Below are positions 26,080 through 34,549 of a stretch of 64,000 nt of DNA, piece after piece. Every line of letters starts with the position of its first letter. The first letter of the stretch is position 1. Position numbers and translations under genes: made by a program. The notes beneath the pieces were generated by a model that was given only the letters and a program-made list of their open reading frames with translations, was not told the DNA's origin and searched no databases. This DNA is from a virus. The DNA lies in the IMG/VR virus record IMGVR_UViG_3300006316_000001, positions 1 through 64,000 of that record. One strand, given 5' to 3'.

Positions 26080-27141
26080 CTAGTCTAGTTCAGGTAATTC
26101 ATCAGCTTCCATATCAGCGCTTGACGCACCACCAAGACAATACTTGGATTCGATATGCTTAATGAAATCAGGGTGAGACATTAATCGTTTGAACCAATCA
26201 TGTTGATTATAAATGTCACGCTTACGAATTGAAGTCTCAGACATTGCGCCAGTATCAAAGTCCATTAGCTTACACCAAGCACCAATCTTAGCCATGCCGA
26301 TTTCAACCGCTTCTTCAAGAAGACCTGAATATGGGTTGATACCTTCTTCAAATGTTGAGTGGATGAAGATCTTGGTCTTTTCTTTACACTCACGAGACTT
26401 ATCGATATTGAGAACGAACCAATAACCTTTTAGGTCGGAAGCTGTACCATCTTGTTGACGACCAATGATCCACACATCATCAGCTGCAAGATACACTTTC
26501 TTACCACCTGACACGTTGTAAGTACCTTTACCATCCATTGACGTGTAACCGTGGTTAATGATAACCGCAGGAATGTCATTGAATGCAATGTATGGTGTCC
26601 AAATACGGAACAGTGAGTTCAGCTCACGAGCACGCGTCATATCAGCAGCTGAGTTTTCTTCTTCAGCGTTGCTAACTTCTTTGGTTGAAGGAAGCATACC
26701 GATTGAGTCAACCATGATCATCATCGGAACACCTTCTTCTTGAAGCATCTTCAGTTGAGAAACTGAGTCAAACTTCAACTCTTCAATATTGAAGATAGGC
26801 GTGTGAAGGATGCGCGACATGTCCATGTTACGTAGTTTGAAGTATTTGATTGGAGCACCTTTCTCTGAATCATAAAACAGGATAACGCCATCAGGATGCT
26901 TCTCTTGGAAACCCTTTGCCACTTCCAACATGAATCCCGTTTTAAAATGTTTTGATTCACCACAAATCATCAATAATCCAGGAGACATACCAACATCAGT
27001 CTTACCTGATAGTGCCACATTCATCATTGGGATTTGTAACGGAAATGAACCGTCATCACCGCTGTAGAATTTGGATTCTGACAACGCAGCCGCCATCGGT
27101 GATTTGCTGTTCTTTTTCAAACGCGCCATAATATCTGACAT
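26080..27141 (-). CDS. uvsX: UvsX recombinase (RecA-like)
   Basis: 353 residues. Walker A region LMICGESKHFKTGF, degenerate like T4 UvsX (G-x-S-K-x-F-K-T). Walker B MIMVDSIGML; loop region MTRARELNSLFRIWTPYIA; INHGYTSMDGK; the acidic C-terminal tail binds gp32/UvsY partners. It catalyses strand exchange. It precedes gp41 by 10 nt. Confidence 0.93.
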   Translation of the reverse strand: MSDIMARLKKNSKSPMAAALSESKFYSGDDGSFPLQIPMMNVALSGKTDVGMSPGLLMICGESKHFKTGFMLEVAKGFQEKHPDGVILFYDSEKGAPIKYFKLRNMDMSRILHTPIFNIEELKFDSVSQLKMLQEEGVPMMIMVDSIGMLPSTKEVSNAEEENSAADMTRARELNSLFRIWTPYIAFNDIPAVIINHGYTSMDGKGTYNVSGGKKVYLAADDVWIIGRQQDGTASDLKGYWFVLNIDKSRECKEKTKIFIHSTFEEGINPYSGLLEEAVEIGMAKIGAWCKLMDFDTGAMSETSIRKRDIYNQHDWFKRLMSHPDFIKHIESKYCLGGASSADMEADELPELD

Positions 27142-27143
27142 AG

Positions 27144-27674
27144 CTATTCCTCAGTTGTTTGTGTTTCCAAATCATCTAGAGATTTGAATTCGGTTTTATC
27201 TTTAAAATTATCAAGCATCCAATTCATGTTACCTTTGGATAATTCACCATAAATAGTGATATCGCCAGCATCACGGAACTGCTTGGTTTTGGTGCTATTA
27301 TATTCCACTGGGGCGGCACCATTGAATGATACCATCACAGCAGGTTTACGAGCACGTGTAACCTTCTTAGGTTCTTCCTTAGTCTCGACAGAACTAACAA
27401 CGTTGAATTGTATGCCAGTTCCTCGGATATCTGAAGGAGTTTCCATTTCCCTTTCGAAGACTTCCCATCCTTTATCAGTCAGGTTCAAAGATCCATTCTT
27501 ACCTGAAGAGCCTGTGATTAACCCTTCCTTCTTAAGATTGGTGTAAGACTGCATAACTTGACCCCAAGTCTTCTCAAACGCTTTATCAAATTCCCATAAA
27601 GAGATATCTGAATCATCACCCTTAGTTGAATTTTGTCCGATATAGCGGAGAATTAGAGATTCATGATTAGTCAT
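27144..27674 (-). CDS. Winged-helix protein of unknown function
   Basis: 176 residues. The first about 75 residues fit a winged helix: LILRYIGQN, WGQVMQSYTNLKKEGLITGSSG, LTDKGWEVFE. The C-terminal about 70 residues form a small domain with YNSTKTKQFRDAGDITIYG; a Lys/Arg linker (KKVTRARKP) joins them. The stop and the uvsX start are 2 nt apart. It could be a regulator or a replication-associated DNA-binding protein. Confidence 0.65.
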   Translation of the reverse strand: MTNHESLILRYIGQNSTKGDDSDISLWEFDKAFEKTWGQVMQSYTNLKKEGLITGSSGKNGSLNLTDKGWEVFEREMETPSDIRGTGIQFNVVSSVETKEEPKKVTRARKPAVMVSFNGAAPVEYNSTKTKQFRDAGDITIYGELSKGNMNWMLDNFKDKTEFKSLDDLETQTTEE

Positions 27675-27762
27675 TGTTTTAAGCCTTTTTAAGAAGGGAA
27701 GTTGTTAACCTTAACACTTTACCCTATAACAGTCATTATACTCTTATTTTACGAGAAGTAAA
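27675..27762 (-). promoter_or_regulatory. Sigma-70 promoter cassette for wHTH-uvsX-gp41
   Basis: TTTACT (27757-27762), 16 bp, TATAAT (27735-27740). The leader holds GTTAAGGTTAAC (27704-27715) inside a GGG...CCC pair, a second class of leader shared with 31954, 33076 and 45839. Confidence 0.82.
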
Positions 27763-27781
27763 GCGTTTTATTAAAGTTTAA

Positions 27782-27799
27782 AGGTCACCCGAAAGTGAC
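27782..27799 (-). terminator. Terminator-like hairpin after the RNA polymerase gene
   Basis: GGTCAC-TTTCGG-GTGACC then TTTAAACTTT on the minus strand, 7 nt after the stop at 27807. Confidence 0.65.
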
Positions 27800-27806
27800 C
27801 AATAGT

Positions 27807-30164
27807 TTATGCGAAGAAGAAATCACTTTCTCTAACTTCTGACGCTTGAAGATCGCCCATCTCAAAGAAATCCGTGTAGTGAGGTAGGTTGGCTGCAGCT
27901 TCGTATTCACCATTTTCTCGTAAGAAGTCGACCCATTGATCGAACCACTTCTGCGGCCAGTTCTGTTCGTAGATGTCAACCCACGCTTCCTTAGCCTCAT
28001 GAAGAAGGGTTGCTGCATCATCAGGAGCTGAACCGAAAGAATCGTGAACCATAGCAAAATCTTCAATACCAACATCCTCACAACGATTGGTCGTAATGGA
28101 TAGATGGCTAGCATCACATGAGTGTGTTATGTTAGGTGAGCTTGAGCTCTCCATCTTAGCTTTGTTGATTTTGTTTGTATGGGTCAACATCTGGTAGTTC
28201 GTGTGCTTACCGTTGAATCTGATGTTAATATTCTTACGCTTCAGAATCTTCGGAGATTGTATGCATTGCATTCCGGCTGGGTTATCCCAAATCAACGGTA
28301 GGTTCACGGATGCTATGATACCAGCACAAGTTTGAACCCATTCCATGAATGCCATTGGACCCTTCAGCGATTCATCCATATTATCCCAAATACGTTCACC
28401 CATCCAGTTACCCGATTTAAATGGGTCACTGAAGTGATCTTCCTTACCACTATCAATGATGAACTCTTGGATACCCTCTTTTATGCCGTACAATTTCGCA
28501 CCATATGAACGAGTCATAACTGGTGTCTTAGTAATTTTACGGTCAAGAAGATTCGATGATAACCACTCAACGCCAAACGGACTACCGACGCCACGCAAAT
28601 CGCTAATCACACCATCACAAACATAACCATAAACATCACCACGCTTCTTAGTCTTAATTAGACCAACGTGGGGAGCAACAATACGGTCTCGTGTGATAGC
28701 AGCCAAGTTTTGAACGCCATTACACAAACCATCAAGTTGAACGTGGGTATTGATGAATGCTTGAGGGTTATCCAACCACTTCACATATTCAACAGCAGCC
28801 GCATAACCTTGGAATGGCTTATCCCAACCATGCCACAATTGACATTTGATAGGGTCTTTCACAACATCACGAAGAAGTTGCTCATTCGCTATAGTCCAAG
28901 CCACACGCTCATCAAGCTCAAGCTTATCATGACCGACAAGGTTGGCCATATTGATCATCATCCATCGAGCACCATCTAACGTTTTGACCTGTGTTGGTTT
29001 GAATTTGATCAAGCCTTTCTGATGGTCTGACCCCTGTGTATTTAGACCCGTCATACATTTATTGTAAATGCGCATACGAGAATCTAAGTCATGCGGAAAG
29101 AATATCTCAGGATAATCCTTGAACATTCTAGCCTGTTCAACTGAAGAACATCTCGATAGAATATTTGATACTCTACCTTGGCGCTTCTTCTTATTCAGTC
29201 GAACCTTTCGGCTCCACTTTCGGTGAATCTTTTTCTGGTCTTCGCTCATATCCGCATATTTGACATTAGGAAATGGCGCATTCTCATCATCAGGAACTGA
29301 CGCTGGGAATGCCTTCTTCAAAGATTCTGGACCATCTTCACCATATTGGTCAAAAAGGTTTAGTACATCAAGATTTACAGACCATGGTGTGCTTTGAATT
29401 GCGTTCATACCCTTTGCAATGTTCGCATTTATATTAGCATCTTCACCAACGTTCCTCTTCTTGATAGCATTAACCTTCAGTTGATCGCTATAGAAACCGC
29501 CATTATTACCCGTACTATCCCAATACTCAGGACGGTAGATCATCGGATAGATAACGTTGTTCATCATGGCAATGTTCTGGAGCTTACTTTCATATTTGAC
29601 GCGAAACTCTTCAGAGAGACCAACTAACCACTCCATGTGTTTAGAATCTGTATCAAAGAAATCTTTTCTGAATGTCAAAATATCAGTGAAGTTATCCTGA
29701 GCCAGTTGCAGAAGAACAAGAGAAACCTTACCACACTCAAACACACTCAACGCATCATCACCAACAATATTCGAATGAATTGTGTTACCAATTTGTGTGG
29801 ATATGTTAACGACCTTAAGATCACCATTCGCCATGTTAGTCATCAGTGAGCGCATAACAATGAATGACAATTGATCAGGAGTTGCCGGAAGATATTCAAA
29901 ACCAGTCTTGGTGTTCTTCTTGTTGATATAAAATCTCGCGTCACTGATCTTCATTAGCAGTGGTTTGTGCCCACTCTTATAGTTGACGCGCTCTTTTGCG
30001 GTGGCACTCTTGATTGCGCCTGTTAAACGCTCAATCATTTTCTCAAGAGTCTTTACCAGTGGACTATTGAAGTCATCGCTGGCTTCAACCGTCTCAAGGA
30101 ATTTCTCAGTACCTAGCCGCATCATATCATCTTCAAGTTGTATTTGATCATCATATGTCGACAT
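27807..30164 (-). CDS. T7-type single-subunit DNA-directed RNA polymerase
   Basis: 785 residues (T7: 883, so a shorter N-terminal domain). Motif A is VQLDGLCNGVQNLAAITRD (T7: DGSCSGIQHFSAMLRD). Motif B is RKITKTPVMTRSYGAKLYG, with the catalytic Lys and the Tyr that selects NTPs. Motif C is HSCDASHL followed by MVHDSFGSAPDDAA. The protein ends DFFFA, matching the T7 foot DFAFA. It would transcribe genes from a private promoter; the element CAATAGAAGGCTAATAGGAA lies 288 bp upstream of this gene and twice before the late genes. Rifampicin-insensitive late transcription would be expected. Confidence 0.93.
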   Translation of the reverse strand: MSTYDDQIQLEDDMMRLGTEKFLETVEASDDFNSPLVKTLEKMIERLTGAIKSATAKERVNYKSGHKPLLMKISDARFYINKKNTKTGFEYLPATPDQLSFIVMRSLMTNMANGDLKVVNISTQIGNTIHSNIVGDDALSVFECGKVSLVLLQLAQDNFTDILTFRKDFFDTDSKHMEWLVGLSEEFRVKYESKLQNIAMMNNVIYPMIYRPEYWDSTGNNGGFYSDQLKVNAIKKRNVGEDANINANIAKGMNAIQSTPWSVNLDVLNLFDQYGEDGPESLKKAFPASVPDDENAPFPNVKYADMSEDQKKIHRKWSRKVRLNKKKRQGRVSNILSRCSSVEQARMFKDYPEIFFPHDLDSRMRIYNKCMTGLNTQGSDHQKGLIKFKPTQVKTLDGARWMMINMANLVGHDKLELDERVAWTIANEQLLRDVVKDPIKCQLWHGWDKPFQGYAAAVEYVKWLDNPQAFINTHVQLDGLCNGVQNLAAITRDRIVAPHVGLIKTKKRGDVYGYVCDGVISDLRGVGSPFGVEWLSSNLLDRKITKTPVMTRSYGAKLYGIKEGIQEFIIDSGKEDHFSDPFKSGNWMGERIWDNMDESLKGPMAFMEWVQTCAGIIASVNLPLIWDNPAGMQCIQSPKILKRKNINIRFNGKHTNYQMLTHTNKINKAKMESSSSPNITHSCDASHLSITTNRCEDVGIEDFAMVHDSFGSAPDDAATLLHEAKEAWVDIYEQNWPQKWFDQWVDFLRENGEYEAAANLPHYTDFFEMGDLQASEVRESDFFFA

Positions 30165-30166
30165 GT

Positions 30167-30433
30167 CTATTTACCTTTAATTCTTGGTTGAATGTGGCAC
30201 CATGCGTCAGCCAGAGTTTTGAGATCAGGAAGAGGTCTCTCATCATGAAGACAATCCACAAATTCAATCTTACGTAAATCAGTGGGTACTGTGCTAGTGA
30301 AGTGTATCTCATTTGTCACATTTTCGGGGATCTCTTCACCATCGAAAAACTCGTCAGAAAGTGAATGAATAGCATCCATAGTTGAATGCCCCTCAACCAA
30401 AAAGTCGTTAATAAATTCTTCAGAAAAAGCCAT
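30167..30433 (-). CDS. Small acidic protein co-transcribed with the RNA polymerase
   Basis: 88 residues, acidic (FFDGEEIPENVTNEIHF), ending 2 nt before the polymerase start, so tightly coupled. Its start is 18 nt downstream of the putative phage promoter. No family recognised; a role in controlling the polymerase is a guess from position. Confidence 0.65.
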   Translation of the reverse strand: MAFSEEFINDFLVEGHSTMDAIHSLSDEFFDGEEIPENVTNEIHFTSTVPTDLRKIEFVDCLHDERPLPDLKTLADAWCHIQPRIKGK

Positions 30434-30451
30434 ATAAATATCCTGTGGGGT

Positions 30452-30471
30452 TTCCTATTAGCCTTCTATTG
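30452..30471 (-). promoter_or_regulatory. Putative phage RNA polymerase promoter (copy 1, autoregulatory)
   Basis: Minus-strand CAATAGAAGGCTAATAGGAA, identical over 20 bp to 46329-46348 and 47598-47617. A-rich then AATAGGAA resembles the initiating end of T7-class promoters (TATAGGGA). It is placed to transcribe the small gene and the RNA polymerase itself. Confidence 0.7.
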
Positions 30472-30504
30472 GGAAAGGGAAACCGCATGTTTTATGTCAA
30501 AAAA

Positions 30505-31236
30505 TTAACAAGAATGTTTTAGTGAACCTTGGGAAATTGCCTTACGGTCACCGAATGAAATAGGCTTAGGAAGACGTTCAACGCGAACGGTGAAACAATC
30601 CAAGCCTATGAATAAGAATAGATTTCCAGAGTAATGGTCGGAAAAATCGCCCATCCATAAAGCGCCTGTATTATCCATGCGCTTCACGCCCTTACCAGTG
30701 GCAGTTTTACTCAAACCATACCATATTTTGGTGGTACGTTTTATGTCTCCGGTGAGGCGACTGTTGCGACTCAATTCTCTAGCATTTATCGTGTTAGCTT
30801 GCTCAATAAAGAAATCCTGAATGTGATCGTGCATTTCTTCTGAGTGTACATCATCGTCAAGCTTTTGAGCCTTTCTATATTCTTTGAAATTGGTTACATC
30901 ATTATCTAGATCACACCATAGATTATGTTGTAGAATATCAACGAATTCGCCAGCCTCTATTTGCCCCACTTTCCGATTCAGAGAAAACTCTATCAGAAAT
31001 CTGTGTGGTTTTCGCTTGGCGCCATTATCGTACACCCTCACTCGGATGTCTTGAATTATATCACGGTATCCGGTGATTATGCCGTTGAAAGTCATATATT
31101 CCATACTTTTACCTTTGGTTATCTCACCAGTACTTTTGTCAATTTTATTTCTGGGTTGATCAAAAATTGAAAATAACCCAGTTTGAAGCAGAGCATGCTT
31201 AGTTTTGAAGCGCGACGGCTGGTCAAAAATGCTCAT
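30505..31236 (-). CDS. Hypothetical protein with doubled SIFDQP motif
   Basis: 243 residues. The N-terminus holds SIFDQP twice (residues 2-7 and about 23-28), similar to the C-terminal SIFDL of the RNase H homologue, so these may be clamp-binding peptides. The rest is alpha/beta (MTFNGIITGYRDIIQDIRVRVYDNG) with GKGVKRMDNTGALWMGDFSDHY. No family recognised. SD AGGAGG lies about 8 nt upstream. Confidence 0.7.
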   Translation of the reverse strand: MSIFDQPSRFKTKHALLQTGLFSIFDQPRNKIDKSTGEITKGKSMEYMTFNGIITGYRDIIQDIRVRVYDNGAKRKPHRFLIEFSLNRKVGQIEAGEFVDILQHNLWCDLDNDVTNFKEYRKAQKLDDDVHSEEMHDHIQDFFIEQANTINARELSRNSRLTGDIKRTTKIWYGLSKTATGKGVKRMDNTGALWMGDFSDHYSGNLFLFIGLDCFTVRVERLPKPISFGDRKAISQGSLKHSC

Positions 31237-31267
31237 AACGCGCTCCTCCTGTTAAACGTCGTTATCA

Positions 31268-31300
31268 CATTACACTCTAGATCTTATAAGTTGAAGTATG
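31268..31300 (-). promoter_or_regulatory. Possible weak promoter
   Basis: GAGTGTAATG on the minus strand (-10 TGTAAT, 31268-31273) resembles the cassettes' GAGTATAATG, but no good -35 is visible and there is no palindrome. Confidence 0.25.
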
Positions 31301-31646
31301 GACCTCGAACCCAAGATGGATCAGCCTTACCGAATGTTGTAATACAGTACAAGTTCTCTTCAGCCCAAACCACCGCAATACATTCAATTGGAATGAATAC
31401 GCGATGCTCTTTACCACCACTAATCAATGTGAATGACATCCCAGATTCACCATTATGAAAGTGTTTTACTGTTGGACCACTCAAACATAGCCTAGCTCTG
31501 TGTGGATTCTGGAAAATGAAATCTGGTCCAATAAAGCCTTTACTGTGTACGAACATCACATTCACAGACCCGCCCAGTTCATCTATGATGTCTATTGTTG
31601 AATTGATCAATCTCATTTTGATGTGTTGTTTGGAAATATTATGCAT
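31284..31646 (-). CDS. SspB-like ClpXP adaptor candidate
   Basis: 120 residues from the ATG at 31646 (AGGAG 8 nt upstream). The segment LCLSGPTVKHFHNGESGMSF, then RVFIPIECIAVVWAEEN, parallels SspB: a hydrophobic strand, small beta domain, then VP-x-x-AV-x-AIYARENG. SspB delivers ssrA-tagged proteins to ClpXP. If correct, the phage may redirect host proteolysis. Similarity is by motif shape only. Confidence 0.5.
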   Translation of the reverse strand: MHNISKQHIKMRLINSTIDIIDELGGSVNVMFVHSKGFIGPDFIFQNPHRARLCLSGPTVKHFHNGESGMSFTLISGGKEHRVFIPIECIAVVWAEENLYCITTFGKADPSWVRGPYFNL

Positions 31647-31953
31647 CTCCCCTGCTCCTCTTACAAGTCTCAATGAAGTTCTCTAGGATTGCAGAAGAAC
31701 CACCTAAAGTTGTTTTTGAGATGTTTGTTGAGATGTTTATGATTTCGCCATTACATGAAGAGTTTAGTGTGATGTAAGGTGTATTGGTCCAATCCACTAA
31801 ACGAATATAGAAAAACGAACCATGGAGGAGATAGATCACACTGTCAGGCGTATCATCTTTCAGTTCAGCATTGTGGTGTTCTAGAATGGTTCTAAACGCA
31901 TCAGCGTACTCATTCAGTCTATCAACACCCTTCAAATTACCAGATATTCTCAT
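31639..31953 (-). CDS. Hypothetical protein
   Basis: 104 residues, alpha/beta, overlapping the SspB-like start by 8 nt. First gene of its operon after a promoter cassette. No family recognised. Confidence 0.6.
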   Translation of the reverse strand: MRISGNLKGVDRLNEYADAFRTILEHHNAELKDDTPDSVIYLLHGSFFYIRLVDWTNTPYITLNSSCNGEIINISTNISKTTLGGSSAILENFIETCKRSRGDA

Positions 31954-32042
31954 TACGTTGCAACCTCTACAGTAAGGGAAGACACTAACCCTAGCACTTT
32001 ACCCTATAACATCCATTATACTCTTATTTTACGAGAAGTAAA
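31954..32042 (-). promoter_or_regulatory. Sigma-70 promoter cassette
   Basis: TTTACT (32037-32042), 16 bp, TATAAT (32015-32020). The leader has the GGGTTAG...CTTCCC arrangement of the second leader class. Confidence 0.82.
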
Positions 32043-32065
32043 GCGTTTTAGTTAAGTTTTAATGC

Positions 32066-32095
32066 AAAAAGAGTTCCCTCCTTGGAACTCTTTAT
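32066..32095 (-). terminator. Rho-independent terminator
   Basis: GAGTTCC-AAGGAG-GGAACTC then TTTTT on the minus strand. The 5' edge overlaps the stop codon of the gene at 32092-32379. Confidence 0.88.
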
Positions 32096-32379
32096 TTCCT
32101 CTCTCGATAACCCATATTAATGAGGTTTGACAAGACGAGGTTATATTTACTCACTAGCACTATTTCCCACGCACCTTTGTGTTTAGCCCAAGGCTTTTCA
32201 CCACGTTTATGGAGTAGAACGAAACCGTGAAACTGTGAATTAGATAATCTGAATTCACCATTCAGATCATCGTCTTCTTGTTCTGTTATTTCGAATGTGT
32301 AGCTCCCGTCAGTATAACATCCGACATTAGTTACGGTAATGTCCAGCAACTCCTGTACAGAATCTAATAGTCTCTTCAT
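32092..32379 (-). CDS. Hypothetical protein
   Basis: 95 residues starting MKRLLDSVQELLDIT, alpha/beta, acidic centre (ITEQEDDDLNGEFRL), basic C-terminus. No family recognised. Its ATG is 3 nt after the stop of the 30-residue gene. Confidence 0.6.
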   Translation of the reverse strand: MKRLLDSVQELLDITVTNVGCYTDGSYTFEITEQEDDDLNGEFRLSNSQFHGFVLLHKRGEKPWAKHKGAWEIVLVSKYNLVLSNLINMGYRERK

Positions 32380-32382
32380 AAA

Positions 32383-32475
32383 TCACCCTGATTCAAGTTC
32401 AAACATAAGTTCGTTGTATTCATCAAGTGTTATTTGTCCATTTTCGTATGCGTATTCTAACATTGACTGTGACAT
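32383..32475 (-). CDS. 30-residue small protein
   Basis: ATG at 32475 with AGGGG 7 nt upstream; begins MSQSMLEYAYENGQITLDEY and continues acidic to ESG. Its stop is 3 nt from the next start. The clean Shine-Dalgarno and spacing support expression. It could be a short helical regulator. Function unknown. Confidence 0.5.
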   Translation of the reverse strand: MSQSMLEYAYENGQITLDEYNELMFELESG

Positions 32476-32484
32476 AAATAACCC

Positions 32485-33075
32485 CTAGAATGAGTATTGT
32501 ACACCCAGTGACGCAGAGAAGTCAGAGTTCTCAACAACACCGTAATCGAACACGTCATATCCGATAGAGCCGTAAATGTCAATCCCTTCCCAACCAGTTG
32601 TGCCACCAAGCTGAACTGAGTAGTATTTCACATCAACGTCACCCACGCTTTCTGATGTGTCATTGACTGTTGTACTCTCTTTACCTTGAGCGTCAATGGT
32701 TGTGATAGTTTGTGAACGTGATAATGTGACATCACCAGTTCCAAAACCGTATTCGCCTTTGATGAACGTTTGAACGCCAGAAAGGTCGAATAGATCGTAT
32801 GTGATGCCGAATGTGTAGATTTTGTTTTCTGCATCTTTACTATCATGGTAATATTCATCATACGTCTCGGTCTTTTTGACGCGAGTGAATTCCTTTTCTA
32901 GATTGGATTCACCAGTCATGTAACCAAATGAGAATGACACATCATCAATCTTTTGGCCAACCGAGAAGTGGGTGAAGCTATCGCCAGTCGCTTTGAATTC
33001 AGCGCGAACGAATGTCTCTGCGTTTACTGAAAGTGATGCTGATGCTATAAGTGTTGCTAAAATTAGTCGTTTCAT
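32485..33075 (-). CDS. Secreted outer-membrane beta-barrel-like protein
   Basis: 196 residues. A clear signal peptide (MKRLILATLIASASLSVNA, cleavage before ETFV) is followed by alternating-residue beta strands (FTHFSVGQKIDDVSFSFGYM; VKYYSVQLGGT; GIDIYGSIGYDVFDYG) and a terminal Phe (LGVQYSF), the outer-membrane assembly signature. A small 8-stranded barrel is likely. Phages carry such proteins as surface modifiers (Lom-, Cor- or OmpX-like), perhaps for superinfection exclusion; the role is inferred. Confidence 0.75.
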   Translation of the reverse strand: MKRLILATLIASASLSVNAETFVRAEFKATGDSFTHFSVGQKIDDVSFSFGYMTGESNLEKEFTRVKKTETYDEYYHDSKDAENKIYTFGITYDLFDLSGVQTFIKGEYGFGTGDVTLSRSQTITTIDAQGKESTTVNDTSESVGDVDVKYYSVQLGGTTGWEGIDIYGSIGYDVFDYGVVENSDFSASLGVQYSF

Positions 33076-33165
33076 AATATTTTTCCTATTTTAAAGAGGG
33101 AAGTCTGTTACCATTAACGCTTTACCCTATAAGACACATTATACTCTTTTTATTGGAAAAGTAAA
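33076..33165 (-). promoter_or_regulatory. Sigma-70 promoter cassette for the barrel protein
   Basis: TTTACT (33160-33165), 16 bp, TATAAT (33138-33143); second-class leader (GGG...GTTAATGGTAAC...CCC). Confidence 0.82.
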
Positions 33166-33190
33166 GCGTTTTTAGTAACTTTTTAAAAAT

Positions 33191-33219
33191 AAAAAAAGGC
33201 TCCCCGAAGGAAGCCTTTT
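33191..33219 (-). terminator. Rho-independent terminator
   Basis: Minus strand AAAGGCTTCC-TTCG-GGGAGCCTTTTTTT with one mismatch, after the gene at 33229. Confidence 0.88.
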
Positions 33220-33228
33220 AATGTGGTT

Positions 33229-33432
33229 TTAGAATTGCCTGAAGAACCAACCGATTAATGCAAGAACTGCACAAATTGATAGCGCAATACCTATCACAAC
33301 CACGGAAAATACTATGAAGCATATGTAAGAGATAAGCATCACGGCAAACTCAGCCCATCGGCAAATTGTTGATGCTATCCAAAGAATTGTTGCTGCTAAC
33401 CATTCAATACAATCAAGTGATTTACTTAGCAT
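33229..33432 (-). CDS. Small membrane protein
   Basis: 67 residues, mostly hydrophobic with two predicted transmembrane helices (residues about 8-25 and 30-62; ISYICFIVFSVVVIGIALSI). Overlaps the upstream gene by 7 nt. Last gene before a terminator. Function unknown. Confidence 0.6.
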   Translation of the reverse strand: MLSKSLDCIEWLAATILWIASTICRWAEFAVMLISYICFIVFSVVVIGIALSICAVLALIGWFFRQF

Positions 33433-33950
33433 GGTATACCCTCACACAAGTCAGGTTTTCTATTACATACACGATAAAGCGGTTTCTTTATGCGCTGCCC
33501 TTTGATCTTAACGTCAGCGCCTTTATAGCCAACGCGAGTCAATTGGCGCTTGACACCAGTCAACTCATTAATGTATGGGCTATTGATTCCGCGATTGTAA
33601 AGAGAAATCAACTTTTCCAATTTGAAATATTCGCAACGGCTATTCATGACATGGAATCGCCCATTATCATTCGGCCATGTTGTCAAATAAAGACCTATGC
33701 TGTTAGCAAAAGCATTGAGTTTGTGCCAATGCTTTATGTCTATTCTCAATTTATGTTTTTGCTCAAATGTTTGTTTGCTCATTTCTGATACTCCTTCCAA
33801 ACTAGCCGTGTATGTCACGGTTCCCTTAATGGTATGTGACGTTATACGTGGCTCTTGGTTGGTGGGCGCTGGATGTATTTGTTTACCATCTATTGTCAAA
33901 GTACACACATCCGTGATTGTCACACCATTCACTTCTATTTCTATGCTCAT
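33426..33950 (-). CDS. Hypothetical protein with basic C-terminus
   Basis: 174 residues. N-terminal 50 residues are beta-rich, the middle has KHKLRIDIKHWHKLNAFANSIG, and the C-terminal 50 residues are strongly basic (KRQLTRVGYKGADVKIKGQR), suggesting nucleic-acid binding. No family recognised; ends overlap both neighbours. Confidence 0.6.
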   Translation of the reverse strand: MSIEIEVNGVTITDVCTLTIDGKQIHPAPTNQEPRITSHTIKGTVTYTASLEGVSEMSKQTFEQKHKLRIDIKHWHKLNAFANSIGLYLTTWPNDNGRFHVMNSRCEYFKLEKLISLYNRGINSPYINELTGVKRQLTRVGYKGADVKIKGQRIKKPLYRVCNRKPDLCEGIPC

Positions 33951-34252
33951 GATATTGGCCTATATGCTATTTCCGATTGTCTGATATCTTCCTTTTCCCA
34001 GTCATCCGGACAACGCACCAGTAACCCGTCCCGAATGCAATGATCGTTAATTCTCCACACATCATTGTGTAGTGAACCCCTAATCTCGATGTACCGCTTA
34101 CCTTCGATAGCAACTATTGGAGGGGTGTGCTCCCCAAAATGGATATAAGTATCGTCATGGTCATCACGACCATTCAGAATTTCATCTTCACCAATAACGC
34201 ACGCCTCTAGAGCCATTTCGCCACTCAAAGTATTTCTTGGATCAATCATCAC
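33947..34252 (-). CDS. Hypothetical protein
   Basis: 101 residues, acidic, no recognised domain. Tandem ATGs at 34252 and 34249. 4-nt overlap with the next gene; 3-nt gap to the DUF4326-like gene upstream. Confidence 0.6.
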   Translation of the reverse strand: MMIDPRNTLSGEMALEACVIGEDEILNGRDDHDDTYIHFGEHTPPIVAIEGKRYIEIRGSLHNDVWRINDHCIRDGLLVRCPDDWEKEDIRQSEIAYRPIS

Positions 34253-34255
34253 ATT

Positions 34256-34549
34256 CTACCCGAAAAGAGGACTAATGCTACTCTCAGCCAATTCCACATA
34301 CACATCACCGTGGCATGGTTTAGGCTTACAGAAACATCCTAGTCGTTTGCCTTGAAGAGAGTTGACCCGATCCCTGAATTCAGGGTCGGTATTATACCGA
34401 TGTATCGCGTACTCTCTATGTTTAGCGATAGACTGGGTTCTACCCAGCCCACCGAATGGATTACCGAAGTAGCCATCGCAACCATGCCCAGCCCTTCCGA
34501 TGTATACATCATATTCGTCAGTCTTGAGATTCACTACTGTTGTTTGCAT
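34256..34549 (-). CDS. DUF4326-family protein
   Basis: 97 residues with the family pattern: VVNLKTDEYDVYIGRAG, GYFGNPFGG, and a C-terminal GKRLGCFCKPKPCHGDVYVE. CFCxPxxCHGD is diagnostic of DUF4326. The biochemical role is not established; the Cys/His cluster suggests metal binding. Confidence 0.78.
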   Translation of the reverse strand: MQTTVVNLKTDEYDVYIGRAGHGCDGYFGNPFGGLGRTQSIAKHREYAIHRYNTDPEFRDRVNSLQGKRLGCFCKPKPCHGDVYVELAESSISPLFG

